A stretch of DNA of 64,000 bases, taken from contig JAAWCJ010000003.1 of NCBI GenBank assembly GCA_022793195.1, positions 1-64,000 of the forward strand, in the 5' to 3' direction. Below, one piece after another: positions 42,721-51,634 of this stretch. The position numbers and the translations under genes were made by a program. This DNA comes from Lachnospiraceae bacterium. GTDB taxonomy: Bacteria > Bacillota > Clostridia > Lachnospirales > Lachnospiraceae. Below the pieces are notes generated by a model, which was not told where the DNA came from, did no database searches, and saw nothing but the letters and a program-made list of their open reading frames with translations. Numbering within the stretch: position 1 is the stretch's first letter; each line of letters begins with the position of its first letter.

Positions 42721-43578
42721 TTACATCTGAGCGGCGATGGCCTTTAAGTTTGCCAGGCCGTCCCGGGCAAGATCTTCTCCTGTGGGGGCGAAGCTGCGCC
42801 AGATGGCACAGTTGCCGGAAAGCTCTTCAAAGCTGGGGTCGAAGGATTCGATGACCAAGGGACCGTCGTAGCCGATCTCATGGACAGCCTGGAAGAACTC
42901 TTTAAAAGGAACCAGGCCGGTACCGGGGATACCCCTGTCATTTTCATTGACATGGATATAGCCCAAATACTCTTTGCCGCAGGTTTTCACAGCGCCGGCG
43001 AAACTCTTTTCCTCCCGAATCATATGGAAGCAGTCCAGGTGGACTTTGATATTGTCGCCGCCCACGTCTTTACAGAACTTAACGGCGTCTTCCGCAATGT
43101 TTAAGAAATGGGTTTCAAACCGGTTAACACACTCCACACAGATAGTGACATTTCCGGTTTCTTTTGCGTAAGCGGTGTTTTCTTTCATACATTCCACGGC
43201 CCAGGCCCACTCCTGCTCCGTACGGGGCTTTTTGGTCAGATAACCCCAACCAGCATAGTTTACGCCGCCTAAGATGGGGGCCCCCAGGTAATTGCAGATG
43301 TCCACACATTTTTTCATGGCGGCCACGGAAGCCTTTCTGATTTCCGGGTCGGGGGAGATGGGATTGGTCTCCGGGGTCAGGGTAGTGGTGCATACGCAGT
43401 CGATACCCACTTTCTCAAGCTCCGTTTTTACAGCTTCCATGGGGAAGGTAAAAGGATTGGAGATGGCGAAATCAATGACTTCAAAGCCCATCTCTTTTGC
43501 CTTGGGGATCACCCAGAGATCTTTTTCACTGAAGCTTTCCGCCCAGATGAAGCTGTCCACACCAAATTTAAAGTACAT
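42721..43578 (-). CDS. sugar phosphate isomerase/epimerase (AP-endonuclease-2 TIM barrel)
   Basis: A 285-residue TIM barrel. 'ICVECVNRFETHFLN' (metal-binding Glu, about 152), 'KVHLDCFHMIREE' (Asp/His) and 'YIHVNENDRGIPGTG' (His) and the last Glu in 'PLVIESFDP' form the metal site of the D-tagatose/D-psicose 3-epimerase and erythrulose-phosphate isomerase group. It converts one ketose or ketose phosphate into another; with a DhaK-type kinase next to it, an L-erythrulose-1-phosphate isomerase is a good guess. AGGAGG-like GGAGGAT precedes ATG 43578. It is the second gene of the operon. Confidence 0.85.
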   Translation of the reverse strand: MYFKFGVDSFIWAESFSEKDLWVIPKAKEMGFEVIDFAISNPFTFPMEAVKTELEKVGIDCVCTTTLTPETNPISPDPEIRKASVAAMKKCVDICNYLGAPILGGVNYAGWGYLTKKPRTEQEWAWAVECMKENTAYAKETGNVTICVECVNRFETHFLNIAEDAVKFCKDVGGDNIKVHLDCFHMIREEKSFAGAVKTCGKEYLGYIHVNENDRGIPGTGLVPFKEFFQAVHEIGYDGPLVIESFDPSFEELSGNCAIWRSFAPTGEDLARDGLANLKAIAAQM

Positions 43579-43596
43579 AAGATATCCTCCATTTTA

Positions 43597-44799
43597 TTAA
43601 ACAGTAGCAGGCACGTCGGGATTGTTGTTGGCGAAGTTCTGCAGGATGACTAAAGGCTCATAGCTGCTGCCATTGGTAATCCGGATGCCTTTTTTCGCGG
43701 CGGCTTCGGAGACGAAGAATTCGTCTGCCGTCAGATCTTCATAGCGGACCAGTTCAGGGGCCTGGCACTCAAATTTGCCGAAGGTTCCATGGCCCTGGGA
43801 AATGACGGCACAGTAGCAGGCGGCGTCTGTCAGCACGTAGCTCTGTCCGGGAAGGACGGTAACTTCTTTCGCGGCCACCCATTCGTTTGCGTAAGCCACC
43901 CATTTTTCCACAGCTTCGGAAGATTCGGAACGGACTTTCGGCGCACGGAAGTAAACTTCCTTATAATCAGGACGTGTACTTTCTTCCCAGTCGATCTGGC
44001 TGAAGATGGCATCCAGGTCGTCTTTTTCCTCTTCAGGGGCACAATCCGTCAGCAGGTTGTGAGGATTCACCTCACCCATGGTGACATTCTCCATGATGGT
44101 GTTCACATCGCTGTTCCACTGAGGCTCGTAGGTGACTAGAGAAGCGGGGGCATGGATGACTCCGGCAGGGGTATACCAGCCAGTACCCAGCTGGATGCGG
44201 TAAGCCCTGGAAAGCTCCGTGATTCTGGTGTCTTTCACATCATAATTCCGCAGACATTCCATGACTTCTTCCTTGGTGGTGGAAGGGTCGAACCCGAAAT
44301 AAGTGAGAGGGAATCTTCCCAGATAAGAAGCGTTGTATTGGGGCGGGAAGTAATAGGCCTCCGGCTTTCCGTGCATGCCGATCTTGTTGGCCTTCTCCTC
44401 CGTCAGGTGGAGATGATGAAACAGGGGCTTGTCATAGTCGTAGAGTTTGGCAAAGGTGGGCCAGGTGCCATATTTTTCCATCAGGGCATCACCGATCAGG
44501 TCGGCGCCAAGCTCGTCTACAAAATCCTTAAAAAGCTCTTTTGCTTTGGAGGCACGGTCTGTGAGGACGTAGCTCATGCCTTCCGTCTCTCCGGTTTTGG
44601 GGCCGTTTAAGGCTTTGGCCAGGGAACCGAGCCAGCGCTCACAAATACCGCCGCGATCCATGCCCAGGGCGTAATAATCATCAGGATGCAGCCTCAGACG
44701 GCGGCCAGGTTCATTGAATCCACGGGGAACCCAGGTGGGGGTGAGCTGAAGGACGCCCTCCCCGTCTTCAAATACTTTGCGAATGGTTTCTTTTGACAA
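43597..44799 (-). CDS. cupin-fold protein, mannose-6-phosphate isomerase-like
   Basis: A 400-residue protein of the class I phosphomannose isomerase-like cupin type. 'LFHHLHLTEEKANKIG' with 'GKPEAYYFPPQYN' provides the His/Glu metal ligands and 'GTGWYTPAGVIHAPASLV' the last His. The reaction is not known; an isomerase for a free sugar is probable. I choose TTG 44799 because AGGAGGG lies seven bases upstream and the protein then starts 'SKETIRKVFEDGEGVLQL'; the in-frame ATG 44904 has no ribosome binding site and would add 35 residues encoded across that site. It is first in the operon with TIM, RpiB, DhaK and DhaL. Confidence 0.8.
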   Translation of the reverse strand: MSKETIRKVFEDGEGVLQLTPTWVPRGFNEPGRRLRLHPDDYYALGMDRGGICERWLGSLAKALNGPKTGETEGMSYVLTDRASKAKELFKDFVDELGADLIGDALMEKYGTWPTFAKLYDYDKPLFHHLHLTEEKANKIGMHGKPEAYYFPPQYNASYLGRFPLTYFGFDPSTTKEEVMECLRNYDVKDTRITELSRAYRIQLGTGWYTPAGVIHAPASLVTYEPQWNSDVNTIMENVTMGEVNPHNLLTDCAPEEEKDDLDAIFSQIDWEESTRPDYKEVYFRAPKVRSESSEAVEKWVAYANEWVAAKEVTVLPGQSYVLTDAACYCAVISQGHGTFGKFECQAPELVRYEDLTADEFFVSEAAAKKGIRITNGSSYEPLVILQNFANNNPDVPATV

Positions 44800-44966
44800 A
44801 ACAATACCCTCCTTTAATTTGAAAAATAAGGTAGCAGGCTCCCGGCGCTCCGGATATCTGCCGCAAACCTCTGGAAAATCTATGGTTTTCAGGCGGTTGG
44901 CCATATGTAAAATCCGGGGGTACAGGAACTGTGCAATTTGACAGGATGTTCCAGTTACCTAGCTAT

Positions 44967-44995
44967 AGATTACATGGGGAAGCTGGAAATGTCAA
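44967..44995 (-). promoter_or_regulatory. promoter of the cupin-dhaL operon
   Basis: On the minus strand TTGACA (44995-44990), a 17-base spacer and TAATCT (44972-44967). The leader would be about 160 bases; it contains GGAAC/GTTCC inverted arms (44931-44953). The matching early region gives no sign of a known riboswitch. Confidence 0.6.
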
Positions 44996-45196
44996 GGGAA
45001 AACAGTCATTTTTCACATGAAAGGGATGTAAAAATTGTCTATAATTACTAATGAAATCCAGAGGGGGGAAGAGGTTTTTCTGTATAGAATGTTGAAATGG
45101 AAGTTTATGGGAAAAATCGGGCCGGGAGGATGGGTGACTGTAGTTGCCCTCAAACCGGCAGACACGGGAGATCTTAAATCTTCCCTGAGATTTTTC

Positions 45197-45225
45197 TTGC
45201 TCCAGGACATTGTTTATTATATAAT
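45197..45225 (+). promoter_or_regulatory. promoter of the phosphofructokinase gene
   Basis: TTGCTC (45197-45202), a 17-base spacer and TATAAT (45220-45225), some 58 bases before the start codon. Confidence 0.65.
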
Positions 45226-45283
45226 AAAAATAATTCAAGGCGAAAAAGCCCGGATAAAAAGAAGCGAGAGGGAGGGTTTTGTT

Positions 45284-46390
45284 ATGTTAAGGATCGGCAT
45301 GCTCACAAGCGGCGGCGACTGTCAGAGTCTGAACGCGACTATGCGCGGTGTGGCAAAAGCATTGTATCAAATGTATGATGATGTGGAAATCATCGGTTTT
45401 GAGGATGGTTACAAGGGACTGATCTACATGAATTACCGGATCATGCAGCCCTGGGATTTTTCCGGAATCCTGACAGAGGGAGGTACGATTCTTGGAACTT
45501 CCAGGCAGCCTTTTAAGCTGATGCGGGTGCACGATGAAAATGATTTGGACAAGGTTGAGGCCATGAAGCATACTTACAGGCAGTTGAGGCTGGAATGTCT
45601 GGTGGTGCTGGGCGGTAACGGCAGCCAGAAGACGGCCAACCTGCTCAGGGAAGAGGGACTCAATGTGATCGGCCTGCCTAAAACCATTGACAATGACCTT
45701 TGGGGTACGGACATGACCTTCGGGTTCCAGAGCGCAGTCAATATTGCCACAAATGCCATTGACTGTATCCATACCACAGCGGCATCCCACAGCCGGGTAT
45801 TCATGATCGAAATCATGGGACATGGGGCAGGATGGCTGACGTTAAATGCAGGTATGGCAGGTGGTGCGGATATTATCCTGATTCCAGAAATTCCTTATGA
45901 TATCAATTCTATTATAGGGGCATTAAAAAAGAGGGAAAAAGAAGGCAAGGACTTCTCCATCATTGCTGTGGCGGAAGGGGCTATTTCCAAAGAAGATGCA
46001 AAGCTTTCCAAAAAAGAGCTGAAAAAGAAGAAGGAGAAGGCGGCCAAAGCAGGGAAGCCCATTTATCCTTCCATTGCTTATGAGATTGGTGCACAGATCG
46101 AAGAAGCCTGTGGCCTTGAGGTACGTGTGACGGTTCCGGGCCACATGCAGCGGGGCGGCGCCCCCTGTGCTTATGACAGGGTACTTTCTTCCCGTTTAGG
46201 CGCGGCGGCGGCTAAGATGATCAGTAAGAAGCAGTACGGTTATATGGTGGCGGTCAAGAGCCGCGAGATTTCCAAGACCCCTCTGGAAGAAGTGGCCGGG
46301 AAGCTGAAAACAGTGGATCCTGATGCGTCCATCATCGCGGAGGCGCGTCTTCTCGGAATCAGCTTTGGAGATGAATCATTTAAAGATTGA
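45284..46390 (+). CDS. 6-phosphofructokinase
   Basis: A 368-residue kinase of glycolysis. 'MLTSGGDCQSLNATMRG' opens the protein, 'VVLGGNGSQKTANLL' (110-118 region) is the nucleotide/Mg loop and 'LPKTIDNDLWGTDMTFG' (131-147) the catalytic segment with D136 and D138. 'EIMGHGAGWL' and 'TVPGHMQRGGAPCAYDR' follow. G113 is the residue expected of ATP users while K133 is the one expected of PPi users, and the usual Asp before G113 is Asn, so the phosphoryl donor is unclear. GGGAGGG precedes ATG 45284; the upstream open frame lies across the promoter and is not coding. Confidence 0.93.
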   Translation: MLRIGMLTSGGDCQSLNATMRGVAKALYQMYDDVEIIGFEDGYKGLIYMNYRIMQPWDFSGILTEGGTILGTSRQPFKLMRVHDENDLDKVEAMKHTYRQLRLECLVVLGGNGSQKTANLLREEGLNVIGLPKTIDNDLWGTDMTFGFQSAVNIATNAIDCIHTTAASHSRVFMIEIMGHGAGWLTLNAGMAGGADIILIPEIPYDINSIIGALKKREKEGKDFSIIAVAEGAISKEDAKLSKKELKKKKEKAAKAGKPIYPSIAYEIGAQIEEACGLEVRVTVPGHMQRGGAPCAYDRVLSSRLGAAAAKMISKKQYGYMVAVKSREISKTPLEEVAGKLKTVDPDASIIAEARLLGISFGDESFKD

Positions 46391-46421
46391 TCAGTAAAAC
46401 AGAAGAAAAATAAAAAAGGCA

Positions 46422-46467
46422 GGGGCTGTCGCAAAACATCAGGAACGTTTATTTTTGCAGCAGCCCC
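46422..46467. repeat. dispersed repeat core as a perfect-ended hairpin
   Basis: GGGGCTGTCGCAAAA (46422-46436) and TTTTGCAGCAGCCCC (46453-46467) are inverted copies with one mismatch. The same core ends the repeats at 8, 40 and 63.7 kb. It sits between pfk and dnaX, after the A-rich stretch; no T-run follows, so a terminator role is uncertain. Confidence 0.65.
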
Positions 46468-46523
46468 CTTTGTCTGCCGCAAGAGGGGCAGATAATAAAC
46501 ATTGGACAAAGAAAGGCAGCGCT

Positions 46524-48158
46524 ATGGCAGCATATACGGCATTATACAGAAAATGGAGGCCCGGGACTTTTGAGGATGTGAAAGGGCAGGATCACATTGT
46601 CACCACCTTGAAAAATCAGATTAAGACGGGACGTATCGGGCATGCGTACTTGTTTTGCGGAACCAGAGGCACAGGAAAAACCACCATTGCAAAGATTTTG
46701 GCGAAAGCGGTCAATTGTGAACATCCGGTGGACGGGAATCCCTGTGGGGAATGTAGTCTCTGCCGTTCGGTGTCTTCAGGAAATTCTGTCAATGTGGTGG
46801 AGATCGATGCCGCATCCAACAACGGTGTGGACAATATCCGGGAAATCCGCGAAGAAACCCGATACTCTCCGGCGGAAGGAAAGTACAGGGTGTATATTAT
46901 TGATGAAGTTCATATGCTGTCTACAGGGGCCTTCAATGCCCTTTTAAAAACATTGGAAGAACCGCCTTCTTATGTGATTTTTATTCTTGCCACCACGGAA
47001 GTCCATAAAATTCCGGTGACAGTACTTTCCAGATGCCAGCGGTATGATTTCCGCAGGATTTCCGGGGAGACCATTGCAGGCAGGCTTTCAGAAATGGCTG
47101 CCGCAGAAAAGATTGAAACGGATGAAAAAGCGCTTCGCTATATCGCGAAAAAAGGCGACGGTTCCATGCGTGACGCCATCAGCCTTTTTGACCAATGCGT
47201 GGCTTTTTATTACGGGGAACAGCTTACTTATGAAAAAGTACTGGAAGTGCTGGGAGCTGTGGACAATGAAGTATTCAGCCGCCTTCTGCGCATTGTGGCG
47301 GCCGGGGATACGGCAGGGAGCCTGCATATAATAGAAGAAATCATCCTTCAGGGAAGGGAACTTTCCCAGTTTGTGCTGGACTTTATCTGGTATATGCGGA
47401 ATCTGTTGCTGCTGGAGGCTTCCGGTGAGGAAGAAAACCTGGATATGACTCCGGAGGATCTGGGGCGGCTTAAGGAAGAGACAGAGCTGGTGGATGGAGA
47501 AACCCTGATGCGTTATATCCGCGTCTTTTCGGAGCTTGTGAACCAGATGCGCTATGCGGCGGGGAAAAGGGTGCTTTTGGAGCTGGCCATCATCCGCCTT
47601 ACAAAGCCGCAGATGGAAGAGAATATGGATTCTGTCATTCAGCGGTTAAAGGAGCTGGAAAGACGCCTGGATGCGGGGGAGTTTACACTGCCCAAGGGGA
47701 GCCAGGCTGCTGTAGGGACAGGCGGGAAGGAACAGGTAAAGACAAAAGACAGAAGCGCGGAGGAGGATAGCGGCCAACCAGGCGGCAAGGAAGGAAACAT
47801 TCAAACAGTATCCCTTCCGAAGGCACAGTATGAGGACTTTATGCTGATTCGGGAGCAGTGGGGGCGTATCATAAAAGAGCTGGGGACCTCCATTCGCCCG
47901 GCGCTTTCAGAAGCAGTGGTGGAACCTTTTGGGGATGGGGAGATTATGCTGGGGTTCTGGGATGAAACTTGTTACTTGATCGGAAGCAGGGAAAGCGTAC
48001 TTCTGGAGCTGGCAGATTACGTGCGGTTAAATTATCAGAAGGCGATTGTATTTAAGGCCAGGATGCTTGGCAGCAGGGATACGGGGAATACCCGTTATAT
48101 CAGTGATGAGGAGCTGAAAACAAAAATTCATATGGACATTGTCACGGAAAATAGTTAG
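46524..48158 (+). CDS. dnaX: DNA polymerase III subunit gamma/tau
   Basis: A 544-residue clamp-loader ATPase. It begins 'YTALYRKWRPGTFEDVKGQD', has Walker A 'GTRGTGKTT' (about 44-52), a Cys4-type zinc motif 'CEHPVDGNPCGECSLC', Walker B 'YIIDEVHMLSTGAFNALLK' and the 'TEVHKIPVTVLSRCQRYDF' sensor/arginine-finger region. The C-terminal 170 residues are variable, with a charged linker, and hold the tau-like part. AAAGG precedes ATG 46524. It forms the conserved dnaX-ybaB-recR block for replication and repair. Confidence 0.97.
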   Translation: MAAYTALYRKWRPGTFEDVKGQDHIVTTLKNQIKTGRIGHAYLFCGTRGTGKTTIAKILAKAVNCEHPVDGNPCGECSLCRSVSSGNSVNVVEIDAASNNGVDNIREIREETRYSPAEGKYRVYIIDEVHMLSTGAFNALLKTLEEPPSYVIFILATTEVHKIPVTVLSRCQRYDFRRISGETIAGRLSEMAAAEKIETDEKALRYIAKKGDGSMRDAISLFDQCVAFYYGEQLTYEKVLEVLGAVDNEVFSRLLRIVAAGDTAGSLHIIEEIILQGRELSQFVLDFIWYMRNLLLLEASGEEENLDMTPEDLGRLKEETELVDGETLMRYIRVFSELVNQMRYAAGKRVLLELAIIRLTKPQMEENMDSVIQRLKELERRLDAGEFTLPKGSQAAVGTGGKEQVKTKDRSAEEDSGQPGGKEGNIQTVSLPKAQYEDFMLIREQWGRIIKELGTSIRPALSEAVVEPFGDGEIMLGFWDETCYLIGSRESVLLELADYVRLNYQKAIVFKARMLGSRDTGNTRYISDEELKTKIHMDIVTENS

Positions 48159-48197
48159 AATGATAGAAGATTTGCAAAATGAAGGAGGAATGTTTTC

Positions 48198-48542
48198 ATG
48201 GCAAAGCGCAGTGGATTTCCGGGAGGAATGCCCGGAAACATGAATAATCTGATGAAGCAGGCTCAGAGAATGCAAAGACAGATGGAAGAAGCACAAAAGG
48301 AGTTTGAAACAAAGGAATTTACGGCGGCAGCGGGAGGCGGGGCCGTGGAGGTGACGGTTTCCGGCAAAAAAGAAGTGACTGCCATTAAACTGGCAGAAGA
48401 AGTTGTGGACCCCGATGATATTGAAATGCTTCAGGATCTGATTATGGCAGCCACCAATGAAGCTTTCAGACAGATGGAGGAAGCTTCAGCCGCCAATATG
48501 TCCGGTCTTGCAGGTGGCCTTGGCGGAGGTTTTCCTTTCTGA
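48198..48542 (+). CDS. ybaB: YbaB/EbfC-family nucleoid-associated protein
   Basis: A 114-residue DNA-binding protein of the nucleoid. The core '[18 protein letters not shown]', '[20 protein letters not shown]' and '[15 protein letters not shown]' matches the family; an N-terminal Gly-rich and a C-terminal '[12 protein letters not shown]' tail flank it. AAGGAGG lies before the ATG. The stop overlaps the recR start (TGATG), the usual arrangement. Confidence 0.95.
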   Translation: MAKRSGFPGGMPGNMNNLMKQAQRMQRQMEEAQKEFETKEFTAAAGGGAVEVTVSGKKEVTAIKLAEEVVDPDDIEMLQDLIMAATNEAFRQMEEASAANMSGLAGGLGGGFPF

Positions 48543-49138
48543 TGGACTACTACAGCAGTAAAATTACGGCATTGATTGAGGAATTTTCCAGGCTTCCGGG
48601 GATTGGCGCAAAGTCGGCCCAGAGGCTTGCTTTTCATGTGATAAACATGCCTGAGGAACGGGTAAAGGGCCTTGCCCAGGCCCTTGTGGAAGCCAGAAAC
48701 GGAGTTCGCTACTGTAAAGAATGTTTTACTTTGACAGACGAGGAACTTTGTCCCATCTGTGCCAGCGGGAAGAGGGATCACGGTACAATCATGGTGGTGG
48801 AGAATACCAGGGATCTGGCAGCCTATGAAAAAACCGGACGATATGAAGGCGTGTACCACGTGCTCCACGGAGCGATCTCCCCGGCTTTAGGTATTGGACC
48901 GGCAGATATCCGCTTAAAGGAGCTGATGATGCGGCTCCAGGGCGACGTGAAGGAGGTTATCATCGCTACCAATTCCAGCCTGGAGGGAGAAACTACGGCC
49001 ATGTATTTAAGCAAGCTGATTAAACCAACCGGAATCAAGGTGACGAGAATTGCCAGCGGTGTCCCTGTGGGTGGAGATTTGGAATATATTGATGAAGTGA
49101 CGCTGCTTCGAGCTCTGGAGGGCAGGACGGAGCTTTAA
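48542..49138 (+). CDS. recR: recombination protein RecR
   Basis: A 198-residue RecFOR-pathway protein. The helix-hairpin-helix '[20 protein letters not shown]' starts it, a Cys4 zinc finger '[16 protein letters not shown]' lies at about 58-73, then a Toprim domain '[17 protein letters not shown]' and '[18 protein letters not shown]'-type Walker-like end. The start overlaps the ybaB stop by one base. It helps load RecA at gaps. The gene ends the block; a long non-coding stretch follows. Confidence 0.97.
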   Translation: MDYYSSKITALIEEFSRLPGIGAKSAQRLAFHVINMPEERVKGLAQALVEARNGVRYCKECFTLTDEELCPICASGKRDHGTIMVVENTRDLAAYEKTGRYEGVYHVLHGAISPALGIGPADIRLKELMMRLQGDVKEVIIATNSSLEGETTAMYLSKLIKPTGIKVTRIASGVPVGGDLEYIDEVTLLRALEGRTEL

Positions 49139-49258
49139 GGAAAGCGGCGGTATTTCAGATATTGTACAAAACATTTCAAAAAAAACAGATAATTTAGAAA
49201 AATCAAACACTTATATCAATTAAAAGAAAAAGAATTTGAAAAAAATCTAAAAATAGTA

Positions 49259-49287
49259 TTGACAAATATTTGGAAGCGTGGTAACAT
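49259..49287 (+). promoter_or_regulatory. promoter of the 0.8-kb noncoding transcript
   Basis: TTGACA (49259-49264), a 17-base spacer and TAACAT (49282-49287), a near-consensus promoter with no gene behind it. Expected start is about 49294. Confidence 0.65.
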
Positions 49288-49293
49288 AAGGAC

Positions 49294-50100
49294 ATAACAA
49301 AAACAGACAATCTTCAAAAGCAAAGAAGCAGCAAAGAAATCTGACGAGAAAGGATTTCAGAAAACAAATCGGTGTAAAGAAACCGCATTTGGTAAAATCA
49401 TTCCAGAAGAAACAGGAGTCAGTGGCGATTGTATAGGGATATCAGTCAAAATTAGATAGGCCATCGGCTGGGGTGATAAAGGAGCTTTTTCCAACAAGAG
49501 AGACGTACCATAAAAAAGAGATGGGATCGTCAATGGAAGCTTCAGAAGATTGTTCCCGGAAAAAGGGAAAGGAGGGGATTCCACTGGACACAGAAGCGAC
49601 CCAGCTGAAAACTTCATATGATTCTCAGTTGATGGAAGAGACATCCTGTTGGAACCGCCTTCATCATAGAGAGAAGAGATAAAAACGTAAGAATCCGAGT
49701 CCATTATAGGAAAGAGATATAATATCGAAGAAGAAAAATCGGATCAGATGTGATAACATCAATGAGAATCTGAAGTTTTCAGTTATAAAACACCTTATCG
49801 GAAAATGAAGCAAAGCTTTCAGAACAGAATGTATATGGTATCACCTGTTTTCGGGCGAGTAGCTGGGGCTGGATGTTACTCTATAAAATAAAAAGTAAAA
49901 AATTCAGGAAAGTTATTTGGCGAAGATAGATGCTGCGATATATCAAAAACAGAAAGTATTTTAGGTAACTAAAGGTTGGAAGATAATGGGAATAAGGCGG
50001 ACAGGATATCACATAAAATTCCTTCGATAAAGAGACAAAAATAAAATATCATAAAATAAATCAGAGGCTGAACACAAAACAGTGGTTCAGCCTCTTTTTA
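49294..50100 (+). ncRNA. candidate large structured noncoding RNA
   Basis: About 800 bases between recR and a convergent gene hold no convincing gene: the longest frames (49357-49704 minus, 49473-49682 plus) have low-complexity, family-less products and no ribosome binding site. Instead there is a promoter, an intrinsic terminator and many local hairpins, for example 49336-49358 (GAAATC/GATTTC), 49553-49569 (TTCCC/GGGAA), 49747-49760 (GATGT-GATA-ACATC, a GNRA-type loop), 49770-49782 and 49857-49881 (GAGTA/TACTC). The sequence is A-rich in the unpaired parts, as in large ornate bacterial RNAs such as OLE, GOLLD and ROOL. I could not assign it to any of these; ROOL-like is a guess from size, host group and look. 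Confidence 0.6.
50063..50100 (+). terminator. intrinsic terminator of the noncoding transcript
   Basis: AGAGGCTGAAC (50063-50073) pairs perfectly with GTTCAGCCTCT (50085-50095), followed by TTTTTA. It defines the 3' end of the RNA. Confidence 0.9.
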
Positions 50101-50131
50101 TCGTATAGGAAACTTTGTTCCCTATACGATA
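50099..50131. repeat. hairpin between the noncoding RNA and the HD-GYP gene
   Basis: TATCGTATAGG (50099-50109) pairs with CCTATACGATA (50121-50131), with one more partly paired GAAAC/GTTCC inside. It has no T-run on either strand, so its role as terminator for the minus-strand operon is unclear. Confidence 0.5.
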
Positions 50132-50161
50132 AACGCCATGGACAGCGGGTTGGCAAAGATT

Positions 50162-51634
50162 TTAACCATCAGAGTCTTCCCAACATCTGCTCTGTGTAAA
50201 TAGGCGGGTAAGGTTCGGATCCAGTTTCCCTTCCTGTTCAGCCATGATTTTCAGGACAGACAGGGCTTTTTCTATGGACATGCCGGGTTTGTAGGGGCGG
50301 TCGTCGGCAGTCAGGGCATCGAAAATATCAAGAATCGTAAGAATCCGTACTTCCACAGGGATTTCCCCATCTGTTAAATGTTTGGGATAACCGCTTCCGT
50401 TTAAGAATTCGTGATGGCTGGCGGCCCACTGATGGACATGGGAGAATTCTTGAGAAAATTGAATCTGGGAAAGTAGTTTGTCGGTGACTGTGACATGGCT
50501 TTCCATAATTTCACGTTCCTCTTTGGAGAGGGTGCCTTTGCGGATGGAGAGCATGGCGTACTCTTCCGGCGTCAGCCATGGCCGCATTTGCCCATTACGG
50601 TCTGTATAGGTCCGTGCCGCCAGCCGGCCCAGGGACTCAAGGGTTTCATCGGAAAGAAACCCGGCAGTGTTTGCTGTACGTACCAGCACTTCCGCCTCGT
50701 GGATTTGCCTTACCAATGCTTCCTGTTCCGTATCGGTAAGGCGGCCTGACAGAAGGTCGATTTCACTTTGCAAGCTGAGGACTTCCATGCGGTGAAAGAA
50801 CGCATGGAACTGTTCTGGCAAAAGGCGGGCCGGTTTATCCATGATTTCGAGGGGAACCACCAGTTTGCCAATATCGTGGAGCCATATACTCATCAGAATT
50901 TCTTCGCGTTTGGACGGTGGAAAGGGAAGGCTTTTGCCTTCCTGCTCTGCCAGGCTGTTGAGATAATTGAGAAAACGGTCTCCATAAGAAACCATATGGC
51001 GGGTATGGTTGCCGTTGTAGGGGCTGCGTTCGTCCACGGCGGAAGACATGACGCGGACAAAGGAGCGAAACAGTTCTTTGATGGCCTGGATGTAACGGAC
51101 GTTTTGTATGGTAATGGCCGCCTGGGAGGCGACAGATTTAAGCACCAGAGCCATGTCTTCCGGGAAAGGCCGGACAGCGCCCGTTTCGTCCAGGGCATTG
51201 ATTAACTGCAGGACGCCAAGTTTTTCTCCTTCCCTGTTGCACATGGGAACAGCCAGCATGGACTGGGTATGGTATCCGGTGAGGGCATCGTAGCGGATGG
51301 GGCCGGAAAAATCATATTCCTGACTTTCTTTCACATCGGCGACGTGGATGGTCCGTCCTTCCAAAAGGGCCATGGCACACATGTTTTCCCTGCTTAAGGG
51401 GACTGGAATCATATCGGGGACAGTGCCGTCGGCGCCGGAATAGATATGTAGGGTATGATTACGCATGATTTTAAAGTGCAGAAAGTTATCTTCCAGCAAA
51501 TATAATGTCCCTGCATCACAATTTGCCAGTTCCATAACACAGGTTAAAAGCTGATCCAACAAACGGTTTAAGTCGCGCTCGGCAGATAATTGTACGCCGA
51601 TTTTTAATATTTTTTCCATATGCTCTTGTTTCAT
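50162..51634 (-). CDS. GAF domain HD-GYP phosphodiesterase (probable c-di-GMP phosphodiesterase)
   Basis: A 490-residue signalling enzyme. Residues 10-180 are a GAF sensor ('NCDAGTLYLLEDNFLHFKIM', 'MLAVPMCNREGEKLGVLQLI'). Residues 200-475 are an HD-GYP domain: 'SIWLHDIGKLVVP' (HD), 'HVHQWAASHHEFLNGSGYPK' (HH...GYP) and 'LTILDIFDALTADDRPYKP'. HD-GYP enzymes break down cyclic di-GMP. An extra segment of about 110 residues separates HD from GYP. ATG 51634 overlaps the stop of the upstream gene (ATGA). It is the last gene of a three-gene operon with an MBL hydrolase and a cyclase. Confidence 0.9.
   Translation of the reverse strand: MKQEHMEKILKIGVQLSAERDLNRLLDQLLTCVMELANCDAGTLYLLEDNFLHFKIMRNHTLHIYSGADGTVPDMIPVPLSRENMCAMALLEGRTIHVADVKESQEYDFSGPIRYDALTGYHTQSMLAVPMCNREGEKLGVLQLINALDETGAVRPFPEDMALVLKSVASQAAITIQNVRYIQAIKELFRSFVRVMSSAVDERSPYNGNHTRHMVSYGDRFLNYLNSLAEQEGKSLPFPPSKREEILMSIWLHDIGKLVVPLEIMDKPARLLPEQFHAFFHRMEVLSLQSEIDLLSGRLTDTEQEALVRQIHEAEVLVRTANTAGFLSDETLESLGRLAARTYTDRNGQMRPWLTPEEYAMLSIRKGTLSKEEREIMESHVTVTDKLLSQIQFSQEFSHVHQWAASHHEFLNGSGYPKHLTDGEIPVEVRILTILDIFDALTADDRPYKPGMSIEKALSVLKIMAEQEGKLDPNLTRLFTQSRCWEDSDG

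Noticed and set aside
45035-45283. Longer N-terminal extension of phosphofructokinase
   Set aside because: It spans the promoter (45197-45225) and the ribosome binding site of the ATG at 45284, and has no family similarity.
49473-49682. 69-codon plus-strand frame in the same gap
   Set aside because: Low-complexity charged product with no family match and no start signal; more likely a chance frame in A-rich RNA.
49357-49704. 115-codon minus-strand frame in the recR-downstream gap
   Set aside because: No ribosome binding site, no recognisable family, and it overlaps hairpins of the candidate RNA; it lies on the strand opposite to the promoter and terminator.
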